A stretch of DNA of 64,000 nucleotides. It comes from Methylopumilus universalis. Its GTDB lineage: Bacteria > Pseudomonadota > Gammaproteobacteria > Burkholderiales > Methylophilaceae. Location: the NCBI RefSeq assembly GCF_006363895.1, contig NZ_CP040953.1. One strand, 5' to 3'. The notes under the pieces were generated by a model. The model had not been told where the DNA came from. It was given only the letters and a program-made list of their open reading frames with translations, and ran no database searches. This document shows positions 8,519-17,352 of this stretch, piece by piece. Position numbers and translations under genes: made by a program. The stretch's first letter is position 1, and every line of letters begins with the position of its first letter.

Positions 8519-10048
8519 ATGTGTGGAATCCTTGGAATAGTCGGTAAAAACCCGGTTAATCAGCTACTTTACGATGGCTTGTTAGTTCTCCAGCATCGGG
8601 GTCAAGATGCCGCTGGTATTGTTACTTGCGACGGCAATACTTTCTTCATGCATAAAAATAACGGTCTTGTGAAAGATGTGTTTCATACGCGCCATATGCG
8701 AAATCTTATTGGCAATGCAGGTATTGCTCACGTCCGCTACCCGACAGCAGGTTCATCTTCAGCTGCAGAGGCTCAACCATTTTATGTAAATTCGCCTTTT
8801 GGAATTGTCTTAGGCCATAACGGTAATTTAACTAATGCTGAAAAGCTTAAAGAAGATATTTTTAGACAAGACCTTCGTCATATAAATACCACATCAGATT
8901 CAGAAGTTTTACTTAACGTGTTAGCGCACGAAATAGAAGAATCTGCAAAGAGTACCGTGCTTAATAGTGATGTTGTTTTTGATGCTGTCACTTCAGTTCA
9001 TAAGCGATGCAAAGGCGCTTATGCTGTTGTTTCAATGATTGCCAATTTTGGCCTTCTTGCGTTTAGAGACCCCCACGGCATTCGCCCGCTTGTGATTGGG
9101 AAACACGAAGGTCCTCAAGGTGTTGAATATATGGTGGCATCTGAAAGCGTAGCCATTGATGTACTAGGATTTAAGTTGGTAAGAGATGTAGAGCCTGGTG
9201 AAGCAGTCTTTATTGATATGAATGGTAATTTTTATTCTAAACAATGCGCTAAACCTAATCATCATCCTTGTATATTTGAGTATGTCTATCTTGCAAGACC
9301 TGACTCCGTGATCGATGGTATTTCTGTTTATCAAACACGACTTAATATGGGTAAGACATTAGCGCAGAAAATTAAAAAAGCTTGGGCCCATCTCGATATT
9401 GATGTTGTGATTCCTATTCCTGATACGAGTAGGCCTAGCGCTTTACAACTCGCACTCGAATTAGGTCTTGATTATCGCGAAGGTTTTATTAAAAATCGTT
9501 ATATTGGCCGTACGTTTATCATGCCGGGTCAAGCATTAAGGAAAAAATCAGTACGACAAAAACTTAATCCGATTAAAATTGAATTTCAAGACAAGAATGT
9601 TTTACTCGTAGATGATTCGATTGTACGAGGCACAACATCAAAAGAGATTGTTCAAATGGCCAGAGAAGCGGGTGCTAAAAAAGTTTACCTAGTTTCAGCG
9701 GCGCCACCTGTAAGATTTCCTAATGTTTATGGTATTGACATGCCTTCGCGCACTGAATTACTAGCGCCTAATAAAACGGACGAAGAAATTCGAAAAGAAA
9801 TTGGCGCAGACGAATTGATTTATCAAGATCTTGATGCGCTCATTGAGAATATTGCATCTATTAATCCAAAACTTAAAAAATTTGATGCCTCTTGTTTTGA
9901 TGGCAAATACATCACAGGTGACATTGATGAGTATTATTTAAAAAATATTGAAACGCTTCGTGCTGACTCTAATATGTTTGACAAGCCTTCAAATGCCAGC
10001 ACACAAATGGATTTAAATTTAAGTAAAAACGAAGAGGAAGCGGCTTAA
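8519..10048 (+). CDS. purF: amidophosphoribosyltransferase
   Basis: Catalyses the first committed step of purine synthesis (PRPP plus glutamine to phosphoribosylamine). After removal of Met, Cys2 in MCGILGIVG is the Ntn glutaminase nucleophile. The PRPP-binding loop VLLVDDSIVRGTTS lies in the C-terminal phosphoribosyltransferase domain. The 509 residues match the E. coli-type enzyme, and cvpA upstream is the expected neighbour. Confidence 0.97.
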   Translation: MCGILGIVGKNPVNQLLYDGLLVLQHRGQDAAGIVTCDGNTFFMHKNNGLVKDVFHTRHMRNLIGNAGIAHVRYPTAGSSSAAEAQPFYVNSPFGIVLGHNGNLTNAEKLKEDIFRQDLRHINTTSDSEVLLNVLAHEIEESAKSTVLNSDVVFDAVTSVHKRCKGAYAVVSMIANFGLLAFRDPHGIRPLVIGKHEGPQGVEYMVASESVAIDVLGFKLVRDVEPGEAVFIDMNGNFYSKQCAKPNHHPCIFEYVYLARPDSVIDGISVYQTRLNMGKTLAQKIKKAWAHLDIDVVIPIPDTSRPSALQLALELGLDYREGFIKNRYIGRTFIMPGQALRKKSVRQKLNPIKIEFQDKNVLLVDDSIVRGTTSKEIVQMAREAGAKKVYLVSAAPPVRFPNVYGIDMPSRTELLAPNKTDEEIRKEIGADELIYQDLDALIENIASINPKLKKFDASCFDGKYITGDIDEYYLKNIETLRADSNMFDKPSNASTQMDLNLSKNEEEAA

Positions 10049-10061
10049 TAATAAGCGTTTC

Positions 10062-10089
10062 TTGACGTATTTTTTTTATCGTGCATAAT
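10062..10089 (+). promoter_or_regulatory. sigma-70 type promoter for the metZ riboswitch transcript
   Basis: TTGACG at 10062-10067 (5 of 6 to consensus) and CATAAT at 10084-10089 (5 of 6) are 16 bases apart. The predicted start near 10096 coincides with the first base of the riboswitch P1 stem, so metZ has its own transcript separate from purF. Confidence 0.65.
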
Positions 10090-10094
10090 TTCAA

Positions 10095-10163
10095 GTGCGC
10101 TGATTTGAGTGATAAAGTTATTTCTCAGCTTGCGGGCGCGTTAAAAATACAGCTAAAGCGAGG
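10095..10163 (+). ncRNA. SAM-II type riboswitch aptamer
   Basis: P1 forms between 10096-10101 (tgcgct) and 10135-10140 (ggcgcg). The loop starts with the conserved GATTT, and the 3' strand carries an A-rich run then the conserved AGCTAAA (10151-10157). The order and spacing match the known SAM-II (SAM-alpha) aptamer that I recall from metX leaders. The loop is longer here and can form an extra small hairpin at 10107-10126. Loop bases AGCT at 10127-10130 can pair with AGCT at 10151-10154 as the pseudoknot. It sits before a methionine gene, as expected for this class. Confidence 0.8.
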
Positions 10164-10168
10164 TCTGT

Positions 10169-10201
10169 CCCGTTTTAGCTTTTTGTGAAACGGGTTTTTT
10201 T
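10169..10201 (+). terminator. intrinsic terminator of the metZ leader
   Basis: CCCGTTT (10169-10175) pairs with AAACGGG (10188-10194) and is followed by seven T. TTTAGCT at 10174-10180 overlaps the left arm and is the exact complement of AGCTAAA at 10151-10157, which belongs to the aptamer. This gives a terminator/antiterminator pair: with SAM bound the aptamer holds AGCTAAA and the terminator forms. Confidence 0.85.
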
Positions 10202-10225
10202 ATGCCCAAAAAAAGGTAACAGATT

Positions 10226-11398
10226 ATGAATAACGATCCATGGAAATTTGACACACAAGCGATTCGAGCGGGCTCATTACAATCTGAGTTCGGTGAGAAT
10301 TCTGAAGCTATCTTTTTAACTTCAAGCTATGTGTTTGATTCATCTGCGCAGGCTGCTGCAAGATTTGCAGGTAATGAGCCTGGCAATATCTATTCTCGTT
10401 TTACGAATCCTACAGTGACTATGTTTCAGGATCGCCTTGCAGCTTTAGAGGGCAGTGAGGCATGTGTCGCGACTTCAAGTGGAATGTCAGCTATTTTAGC
10501 AACGATTATGGGCCTATGTTCTGCTGGAGAACATATCGTGGCTTCTAGAAGCATTTTTGGTACAACCGTGCAACTCTTTAGCAATATTTTAAAGCGTTGG
10601 GGTTTAGAGGTTACTTTTGTATCACTGACTAATCTTAATGAGTGGGAAGATGCTATTCAAAAAAATACAAAACTTTTCTTTGTAGAGACTCCATCTAATC
10701 CTTTAACTGAAGTCGCTGATATCCAAGGACTTTCAAAAATTGCACATCAAAAAGATATTAAATTAATAGTGGATAATTGTTTTTGTTCGCCTGCACTTCA
10801 AAAGCCTTTGTTATTGGGTGCTGACATTATTATTCATTCTGCTACTAAGTATCTTGATGGACAGGGACGTTGTTTAGGTGGTGCAGTGTTAGCAGATAAA
10901 AAAACGATAGAGCCGGTTTATCAATTCCTGAGGTCAGCAGGACCTACGATGAGCGCATTTAATGCCTGGGTCTTTTTAAAGGGTTTAGAAACACTCCCCA
11001 TTCGCATGGATGCTCATTCTAAGAATGCACTTCATTTAGCAAGTTGGCTTGAGTCTCAACCTCAGGTCGATCGTGTTTACTATCCTGGATTAGCCTCTCA
11101 TCCGCAGCATAAACTCGCTTTAACACAGCAAAAAACGGGTGGAGCTATTGTATCTTTTGAGGTGAAAGGTGGCCAAAAAGAGGCATGGAGCTTAATTGAT
11201 TCCACTCGATTGATCTCTATTACGGCTAATTTAGGTGATGTTAAATCTACGATTACACATCCATCTTCGACGACTCATTCAAGAGTCAGCCCTGAAGAGC
11301 GTCAAAAAGCTGGTATCAAGGACAACCTTGTCAGAATCGCTGTAGGCCTTGAGGATATAGAAGACCTAAAAGCCGATTTGTCTAGTCTTTCGCGCTAA
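10226..11398 (+). CDS. metZ: O-succinylhomoserine sulfhydrylase
   Basis: A PLP enzyme of the Cys/Met metabolism family that makes homocysteine directly from activated homoserine and sulfide. The PLP lysine is Lys208 in SATKYLDGQGR, and the RFTNPTV motif is present near residue 58. The 390-residue length fits MetZ. An AAAGG Shine-Dalgarno site precedes the ATG by about 11 bases. The SAM-II riboswitch upstream indicates repression by SAM. It could use O-acetylhomoserine instead; sequence alone does not decide. Confidence 0.88.
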   Translation: MNNDPWKFDTQAIRAGSLQSEFGENSEAIFLTSSYVFDSSAQAAARFAGNEPGNIYSRFTNPTVTMFQDRLAALEGSEACVATSSGMSAILATIMGLCSAGEHIVASRSIFGTTVQLFSNILKRWGLEVTFVSLTNLNEWEDAIQKNTKLFFVETPSNPLTEVADIQGLSKIAHQKDIKLIVDNCFCSPALQKPLLLGADIIIHSATKYLDGQGRCLGGAVLADKKTIEPVYQFLRSAGPTMSAFNAWVFLKGLETLPIRMDAHSKNALHLASWLESQPQVDRVYYPGLASHPQHKLALTQQKTGGAIVSFEVKGGQKEAWSLIDSTRLISITANLGDVKSTITHPSSTTHSRVSPEERQKAGIKDNLVRIAVGLEDIEDLKADLSSLSR

Positions 11399-11408
11399 AA
11401 AATACCTT

Positions 11409-11435
11409 TAGCAGGGTAAAAATACAGCCCTGCTA
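11409..11435 (+). repeat. 8-bp inverted repeat between metZ and gyrA
   Basis: TAGCAGGG at 11409-11416 and CCCTGCTA at 11428-11435 are perfect inverted copies around an 11-base A-rich loop. There is no T run after it, so it is either a weak terminator for metZ or part of the gyrA leader or control region. Confidence 0.5.
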
Positions 11436-11484
11436 CATGCTAAAATTTGGGTAGTTTTCTACTTAAATTATCGATCTAAATCCT

Positions 11485-14034
11485 ATGAATCAATTTGCTA
11501 AAGAAACCATCCCAATAAGCCTTGAAGATGAGATGAAACGCTCTTACCTCGACTACGCTATGAGCGTTATTGTCGGGCGAGCGCTTCCAGATGTCAGAGA
11601 CGGATTAAAGCCTGTTCATCGTCGTGTGCTTTTTGCGATGCATGAACTTAATAACGACTTTAATAAACCTTATAAAAAATCTGCACGTATTGTCGGTGAT
11701 GTAATTGGTAAATACCATCCTCATGGTGATACAGCTGTGTACGATACGATCGTTCGTATGGCGCAGGATTTTAGCTTGCGATATATGTTAGTAGATGGTC
11801 AGGGAAATTTTGGTTCAGTGGATGGTGATAATGCTGCTGCGATGCGTTATACGGAAATCCGTATGTCTAAAATTGCACATGAGCTTTTAGAAGATATTGA
11901 TAAAGAGACGGTGGATTTCGGTCCTAATTATGATGGCTCCGAACAAGAACCTCTTATTATGCCGGCGCGTATTCCTAATCTTCTTATCAATGGAAGTTCT
12001 GGTATTGCTGTAGGTATGGCAACCAATATTCCGCCTCACAATTTAAATGAAGTTGTTGATGCGTGTTTGTTACTTCTAGAAAAACCTGAGTCATCGATTG
12101 ATGCATTAATTAAACTAATACCAGCACCAGATTTCCCAACAGCCGGAATTATTCATGGCACTACAGGCGTTAAAGAAGGCTATAGGACTGGTCGAGGCCG
12201 CGTTGTTATGCGCGGAAGAACGCACGTTGAAAAACTCGATAAGGGTAATCGTGAAGCCTTGATCGTTGACGAACTTCCATACCAAGTTAATAAAAAAACA
12301 TTTATCGAGAAAATTGCAGAGCTTGTTAACGATAAAAAAATTGAAGGCATTTCAGATTTAAGAGATGAGTCAGATAAATCAGGTATGCGTGTTGTGATCG
12401 AATTAAAGCGCGGTGAGAACCCTGATGTTATTTTAAATAATCTTTACAAACAAACACAGCTTCAAGATAGTTTTGGTATGAATATGGTAGCGCTCATTGA
12501 CGGGCAGCCAAAACTTCTTAACTTAAAACAAATTTTAGACGCCTTTTTAAGGCACCGTCGTGAAGTTACTACAAGAAAAACCGTATTTGAATTAAGAAAA
12601 GCGCGCGAGCGTGGCCACATGTTAGAAGGTTTAGCAGTCGCATTAGCTAATGTCGATGAGATGATTAAAATCATTAAAGCTGCACCAACACCACCTGACG
12701 CCAAGAAAGAATTGATGGCACGCACATGGAAATCTTCTGTGGTTGAAGCTATGTTAAATGGTGCCGCGATGGAATTTTCTAGACCTGAAGGGCTGTCGAA
12801 AGAATTTGGATTGACTGAATCAGGCTATAAGTTATCAGATGTTCAAGCACAAGAAATTCTCCAATTAAGATTACAACGCTTAACAGGCTTAGAACAAGAA
12901 AAAATCGTTAATGAATATAAAGAGATTATGAATGTCATCACAGATCTCCTAGATATTTTAGCAACCCCTGCAAGAGTCACGGCGATTATTGTCGATGAAC
13001 TTAAGGCGATTAAAGACCAATATGGCGACAAACGTCGAAGCGAAATTGTCGAGAATGCATTAGATTTATCTACAGAAGATTTAATTACACCTGAGGATGT
13101 TGTGGTCACGCTTTCCCATACAGGCTATATCAAATCACAAGTGTTAGATGAATATCGTGCCCAAAAACGAGGTGGTAGGGGTAAGCAAGCAGCGACTACC
13201 AAAGACGATGACTTTATCGACAAAATGTTTGTAGCAAATACTCACGATAATATTTTATGTTTTTCAAGTCGTGGTCAGGTGTATTGGTTAAAAGCTTACG
13301 AAGTACCACAAGGAAGTCGCACAAGTCGAGGTAAACCTATTGTTAATTTATTCCCACTTCAAGAGGGTGAAAAAATTAATGCGATTCTTCCTATCAAAGA
13401 ATTTGATGATAAGCATTATATTTTTATGGCCACTGCATTAGGCACAGTTAAAAAAACACCGCTTACAGATTTTTCTAATCCACGTAAGTCAGGCATCATT
13501 GCAATTAATCTTGATGATAATGACTTCTTAATTGGCGCTGAAATTACTGACGGCTCAAATGATATTGTTTTAGTTTCAAATGGTGGCAAAGCCGTGTGGT
13601 TTGACGAAGAGGACGTCAGAAGTATGGGTCGGAATACCCGAGGTGTTCGTGGTATGAAATTACAAGAAGACCAACAAGTGCTATCTCTTCTTATTGCCAG
13701 TGATGATCAACAATCTATGTTAGTTGCTACTGAAAATGGCTATGGAAAACGAACTGTTTTATCTGACTTTAGACATTCTGGAAGAGCCACACAAGGCGTC
13801 AAAGCGATACAAGTGAGCGAACGTAATGGTCTTGTTGTTGCTGCAAAACTTGTAAACGATGAAGATGAAATTATGTTGATTACAACAGGTGGTGTGCTCA
13901 TCCGAACACGTGTCAGTGAGATTCGCGAATTAGGCCGTGCGACACAAGGTGTGACATTAATTAATTTAGGTGAGAATGAAAAATTATCAGGCCTCGAGAA
14001 GATTGTAGAAGCTGATGATGATCTAGAGGAATAG
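11485..14034 (+). CDS. gyrA: DNA gyrase subunit A
   Basis: The DNA-cleaving subunit of gyrase, which introduces negative supercoils with GyrB. The catalytic tyrosine is Tyr122 in AMRYTE. The quinolone-binding region reads HPHGDTAVYD, with Thr83 in place of the E. coli Ser83 and Asp87 kept. The C-terminal DNA-wrapping domain carries a GyrA box in the form QKRGGRGK. The length of 849 residues is normal. serC follows after 13 bases. Confidence 0.97.
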   Translation: MNQFAKETIPISLEDEMKRSYLDYAMSVIVGRALPDVRDGLKPVHRRVLFAMHELNNDFNKPYKKSARIVGDVIGKYHPHGDTAVYDTIVRMAQDFSLRYMLVDGQGNFGSVDGDNAAAMRYTEIRMSKIAHELLEDIDKETVDFGPNYDGSEQEPLIMPARIPNLLINGSSGIAVGMATNIPPHNLNEVVDACLLLLEKPESSIDALIKLIPAPDFPTAGIIHGTTGVKEGYRTGRGRVVMRGRTHVEKLDKGNREALIVDELPYQVNKKTFIEKIAELVNDKKIEGISDLRDESDKSGMRVVIELKRGENPDVILNNLYKQTQLQDSFGMNMVALIDGQPKLLNLKQILDAFLRHRREVTTRKTVFELRKARERGHMLEGLAVALANVDEMIKIIKAAPTPPDAKKELMARTWKSSVVEAMLNGAAMEFSRPEGLSKEFGLTESGYKLSDVQAQEILQLRLQRLTGLEQEKIVNEYKEIMNVITDLLDILATPARVTAIIVDELKAIKDQYGDKRRSEIVENALDLSTEDLITPEDVVVTLSHTGYIKSQVLDEYRAQKRGGRGKQAATTKDDDFIDKMFVANTHDNILCFSSRGQVYWLKAYEVPQGSRTSRGKPIVNLFPLQEGEKINAILPIKEFDDKHYIFMATALGTVKKTPLTDFSNPRKSGIIAINLDDNDFLIGAEITDGSNDIVLVSNGGKAVWFDEEDVRSMGRNTRGVRGMKLQEDQQVLSLLIASDDQQSMLVATENGYGKRTVLSDFRHSGRATQGVKAIQVSERNGLVVAAKLVNDEDEIMLITTGGVLIRTRVSEIRELGRATQGVTLINLGENEKLSGLEKIVEADDDLEE

Positions 14035-14047
14035 CTTTTAATTCATC

Positions 14048-15124
14048 ATGAAATGTACTTATAACTTTTCAGCGGGTCCTGCCGTATTACCCAAGTCAGT
14101 GATGCTTCGCGCCCAAGCCGAGATGATTGATTGGCATGACTCAGGAATGTCTGTGATGGAAATGTCCCATCGTGGCAAGCACTACATGTCGATTATTGAG
14201 AAAGTGGAAAGTGATTTTAGATCACTCTTTAATGTGCCTAAAAATTATAAGGTACTCTTTCTTCAAGGCGGTGCGATTGCTCAAAATTCAATGGTGCCCT
14301 TGAATCTTCTTAATGGAAAAAAAGCTAATTATGTTGTAAGTGGATACTGGTCAAAGCGCTCATATCAAGACGCACTTCCTTTTGGCGATATGTCGATTGC
14401 CGCTTCATCTGAGTCTATTGGTTATACGAAAGCCCCTGATCTAAAAGAGTGGAAGATAGATTCTTCAGCTTCATATATTCACTTCTGTTCTAATGAGACT
14501 ATCCATGGCGTTGAATATTTTGATTTGCCTTCCGTTAAAACTATTCCAGTAGTTGCCGATATGTCATCCCATATTCTTTCAAGACCAGTCGATATTAGTC
14601 AATTTGGGGTTATCTATGCCGGTGCGCAAAAAAATATTGGCCCCGCAGGTTTAACAATTGTGATCGTGAGAGATGATTTGTTAGAAGTGGCTTCGCCATT
14701 GACACCTTCCGTTTTCAATTGGAAGACGCAAGCTGAGAATCAATCCATGATTAATACGCCGACGACTTATAGTATCTATATGGCAGGACTTGTATTTGAA
14801 TGGTTGATTGAGCTTGGTGGCCTTGCGGCGATTGAAAAACAAAATATTAAAAAAGCTGAATTGTTATATAACTACATTGACTCTTCAGATTTTTACTCAA
14901 ATCCTATTGATATCAAAAATCGCTCGCGTATGAATGTCCCTTTTAGAATTCAAAATGAAGATTTACATGCTTCTTTTGTAACAGGTGCTGAAAATTTAGG
15001 TATGATCGGTTTAAAAGGTCATCGACTTGTAGGTGGTATTAGAGCCTCAATCTACAATGCTATGCCGATTGAAGGTGTTCAAGCTCTAGTTGATTACATG
15101 AAAGACTTTGAAAAGTCACATTAA
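14048..15124 (+). CDS. serC: phosphoserine aminotransferase
   Basis: Transaminates 3-phosphohydroxypyruvate to phosphoserine in serine synthesis, and can act on the analogous intermediate of pyridoxal phosphate synthesis. The PLP lysine is Lys195 in AGAQKNIGPAG. The N-terminal motif NFSAGPAVLP is typical. The 358 residues match the family. The gyrA-serC-pheA-hisC order is common in Betaproteobacteria, and only 3 bases separate it from pheA. Confidence 0.96.
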   Translation: MKCTYNFSAGPAVLPKSVMLRAQAEMIDWHDSGMSVMEMSHRGKHYMSIIEKVESDFRSLFNVPKNYKVLFLQGGAIAQNSMVPLNLLNGKKANYVVSGYWSKRSYQDALPFGDMSIAASSESIGYTKAPDLKEWKIDSSASYIHFCSNETIHGVEYFDLPSVKTIPVVADMSSHILSRPVDISQFGVIYAGAQKNIGPAGLTIVIVRDDLLEVASPLTPSVFNWKTQAENQSMINTPTTYSIYMAGLVFEWLIELGGLAAIEKQNIKKAELLYNYIDSSDFYSNPIDIKNRSRMNVPFRIQNEDLHASFVTGAENLGMIGLKGHRLVGGIRASIYNAMPIEGVQALVDYMKDFEKSH

Positions 15125-15127
15125 TAT

Positions 15128-16198
15128 ATGACAGATGAATTAAAAAAATTAAGAGATGCGATTGATAAAATCGATAACGAACTTTTGGATCTTATTTCTA
15201 AAAGAGCAACGTTAGCATCGAACATTGGAAGTCTTAAAACAGACGGTGTCATTTATCGTCCAGAGCGTGAAGCTCAAGTCTTACGTCGTTTGGTTGAGCA
15301 AAACCAAGGACCGCTTTCTAACGAAAGTATCGAAAGTATTTACAAGAGCATTATGTCTAATTGCAGAGCGCTTGAGAAACAAATCACCGTTGCATTTTTA
15401 GGTCCACTTGGCACGTTCAGTGAAGAAGCCTCCATGAAGCAGTTTGGTGAATCGATTGTGTCTATGCAAACATCGAGCATCGATGAAGTGTTTCATCTTG
15501 TGGAATCACATAAAGCGCATTATGGTGTTGTGCCTGTTGAGAATTCGACTGAAGGTGCAATTAACCGCACACTTGATTTACTCCTCACATCTAACACAAT
15601 GATCTGTGCCGAGATTATTTTGCCTGTGCATCATAATTTAATTAGCAATGAAAAAGATGTCTCGAGCATTAAAAAAATATATTCACACACGCAATCTTTA
15701 TCTCAATGTCATCAGTGGTTACTTAACCATACACCGGGCATTGAATTGCAATCTGTTTCTAGCAATGCTGAAGCTGTGAAAATTGCATCAAAAGAAAAGG
15801 GCGCAGCTGCTGTTGCAAGTGTCCGTGCTGCAGCGTTATTTAATGTTCCTCTATTGTCTGAAAATATTGAGGATGATCCTAAGAATTCAACTCGATTCCT
15901 GGTGATTTCCAATCACGAGGTTAAACCTTCCGGATTAGATAAAACGTCGATTATTGTTGCTGCAAAAAATCAGCCCGGTGCGATTGCATCTATGATTGAA
16001 CCTTTTGCAAAAAACAAAGTAAGTATGACTAAGCTTGAATCTCGTCCTTCAAAAACAGGCCTTTGGGAATACGTTTTCTTTATTGATGTCGAAGGTCATT
16101 TAACTGACTCAAAAGTAGCAGACTCGCTTAAAGAAATTGAATCTAAAGCGTCATTTTTAAAAGTCTTAGGATCTTATCCGCAGTCTAATTTGACTTAA
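15128..16198 (+). CDS. pheA: bifunctional chorismate mutase/prephenate dehydratase
   Basis: Makes phenylpyruvate from chorismate. Residues 1-90 form the AroQ-type chorismate mutase helix bundle (LRDAIDKIDNELLDLISKR). Residues 95-275 form the prephenate dehydratase domain with the catalytic-site segments GPLGTFSEEA and STRF. The C-terminal ACT domain contains LESRPSK, the phenylalanine-binding ESRP motif that gives feedback inhibition. The length (356) fits the P-protein. Confidence 0.95.
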   Translation: MTDELKKLRDAIDKIDNELLDLISKRATLASNIGSLKTDGVIYRPEREAQVLRRLVEQNQGPLSNESIESIYKSIMSNCRALEKQITVAFLGPLGTFSEEASMKQFGESIVSMQTSSIDEVFHLVESHKAHYGVVPVENSTEGAINRTLDLLLTSNTMICAEIILPVHHNLISNEKDVSSIKKIYSHTQSLSQCHQWLLNHTPGIELQSVSSNAEAVKIASKEKGAAAVASVRAAALFNVPLLSENIEDDPKNSTRFLVISNHEVKPSGLDKTSIIVAAKNQPGAIASMIEPFAKNKVSMTKLESRPSKTGLWEYVFFIDVEGHLTDSKVADSLKEIESKASFLKVLGSYPQSNLT

Positions 16199-16245
16199 TG
16201 GATTTATGTTTTAGCATGCCATTTAAGATTTTTTAATATTTTATT

Positions 16246-17340
16246 ATGACGATTCAATCATTAATCCCAAAATATATTTGTGATATTGCGCCTTATCAAG
16301 GTGGCAAACCAATCGCCGAGCTTGCGCGCGAATATCAACTCGAAGAATCTTCAATTGTGAAGTTGGCTTCCAACGAAAATCCATTGGGCATGAGCCCTAA
16401 AGCTCGTGAGGTGATTTTAAAATCCATTGATGAGATTTATCGTTATCCTGATGGCAATGCCTTTCAGCTTAAAAAAGCCGTTAGTCTTAAGTTTAATTTA
16501 CATCCAGATAGTTTAATTTTTGGAAATGGATCAAATGATATTTTAGAATTGTCAGCGCGTACATTCTTAAAAGTCGGTGATGAAGCTATATTTTCTCAGC
16601 ATGCTTTTGCTGTGTACAGTCTTGTGACTCAATCCATGGGTGCTATTGGGGTCAAAGTTCCCGCCAAAGATTTTGCGCATGACCTTGCCAAAATGTTCGC
16701 GACAATCACTTCAAAAACCAAAATGATTTTCATCGCTAATCCTAACAACCCAACCGGAACTCTTATTGCCAAGGATGAACTGAAAGCCTTTTTAATGAAG
16801 ATTCCTCCACATATTATTGTGGTTTTGGATGAGGCTTACGATGAATATTTGGATACTGAATATAAGTCCGTGAGTTTTTCATGGCTTTCTCAATTTCCCA
16901 ATTTGATTATTTCAAGAACCTTCTCAAAAGCTTATGGTTTGGCTGGGCTAAGAGTAGGTTTTGGAGCGTCAAATCCAGAAATTATTCAATTTATGAATCG
17001 TGTGAGACAGCCTTTTAATGTAAACAGTCTTGCTCAAGATGCTGCAGTGGCAGCATTAATGGATGACGCATTTGTCAGTGAGAGTAAAATACTGAATAAT
17101 AATGGAAAAAAACAATTAGAATCAGCACTTCAAAGGTTAAAGTTAAGTTTTATTCCTACTTTTGGTAACTTTATAAGTTTTAAAGTAGATAAAGCATTTC
17201 AAGTCTACGAAGCCTTACTGAAGGCAGGTATCATTGTGCGTCCAGTTGCTAATTATGAGATGCCTGATTATTTGAGGGTGAGCATTGGTCTTAAAGAAGA
17301 AAATGAAAGATTTATTCAAGCACTAGAAGCGATTATTTAA
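16246..17340 (+). CDS. hisC: histidinol-phosphate aminotransferase
   Basis: A fold-type I PLP aminotransferase acting in histidine synthesis. The PLP lysine is Lys228 in SRTFSKAYGLAGLRVGFG, and the NPNNPTG motif is at residues 165-171. A copy beside pheA rather than in the his operon is frequent in Betaproteobacteria, where it may also transaminate aromatic keto acids. Confidence 0.9.
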   Translation: MTIQSLIPKYICDIAPYQGGKPIAELAREYQLEESSIVKLASNENPLGMSPKAREVILKSIDEIYRYPDGNAFQLKKAVSLKFNLHPDSLIFGNGSNDILELSARTFLKVGDEAIFSQHAFAVYSLVTQSMGAIGVKVPAKDFAHDLAKMFATITSKTKMIFIANPNNPTGTLIAKDELKAFLMKIPPHIIVVLDEAYDEYLDTEYKSVSFSWLSQFPNLIISRTFSKAYGLAGLRVGFGASNPEIIQFMNRVRQPFNVNSLAQDAAVAALMDDAFVSESKILNNNGKKQLESALQRLKLSFIPTFGNFISFKVDKAFQVYEALLKAGIIVRPVANYEMPDYLRVSIGLKEENERFIQALEAII

Positions 17341-17352
17341 ATAGGATCTAGC

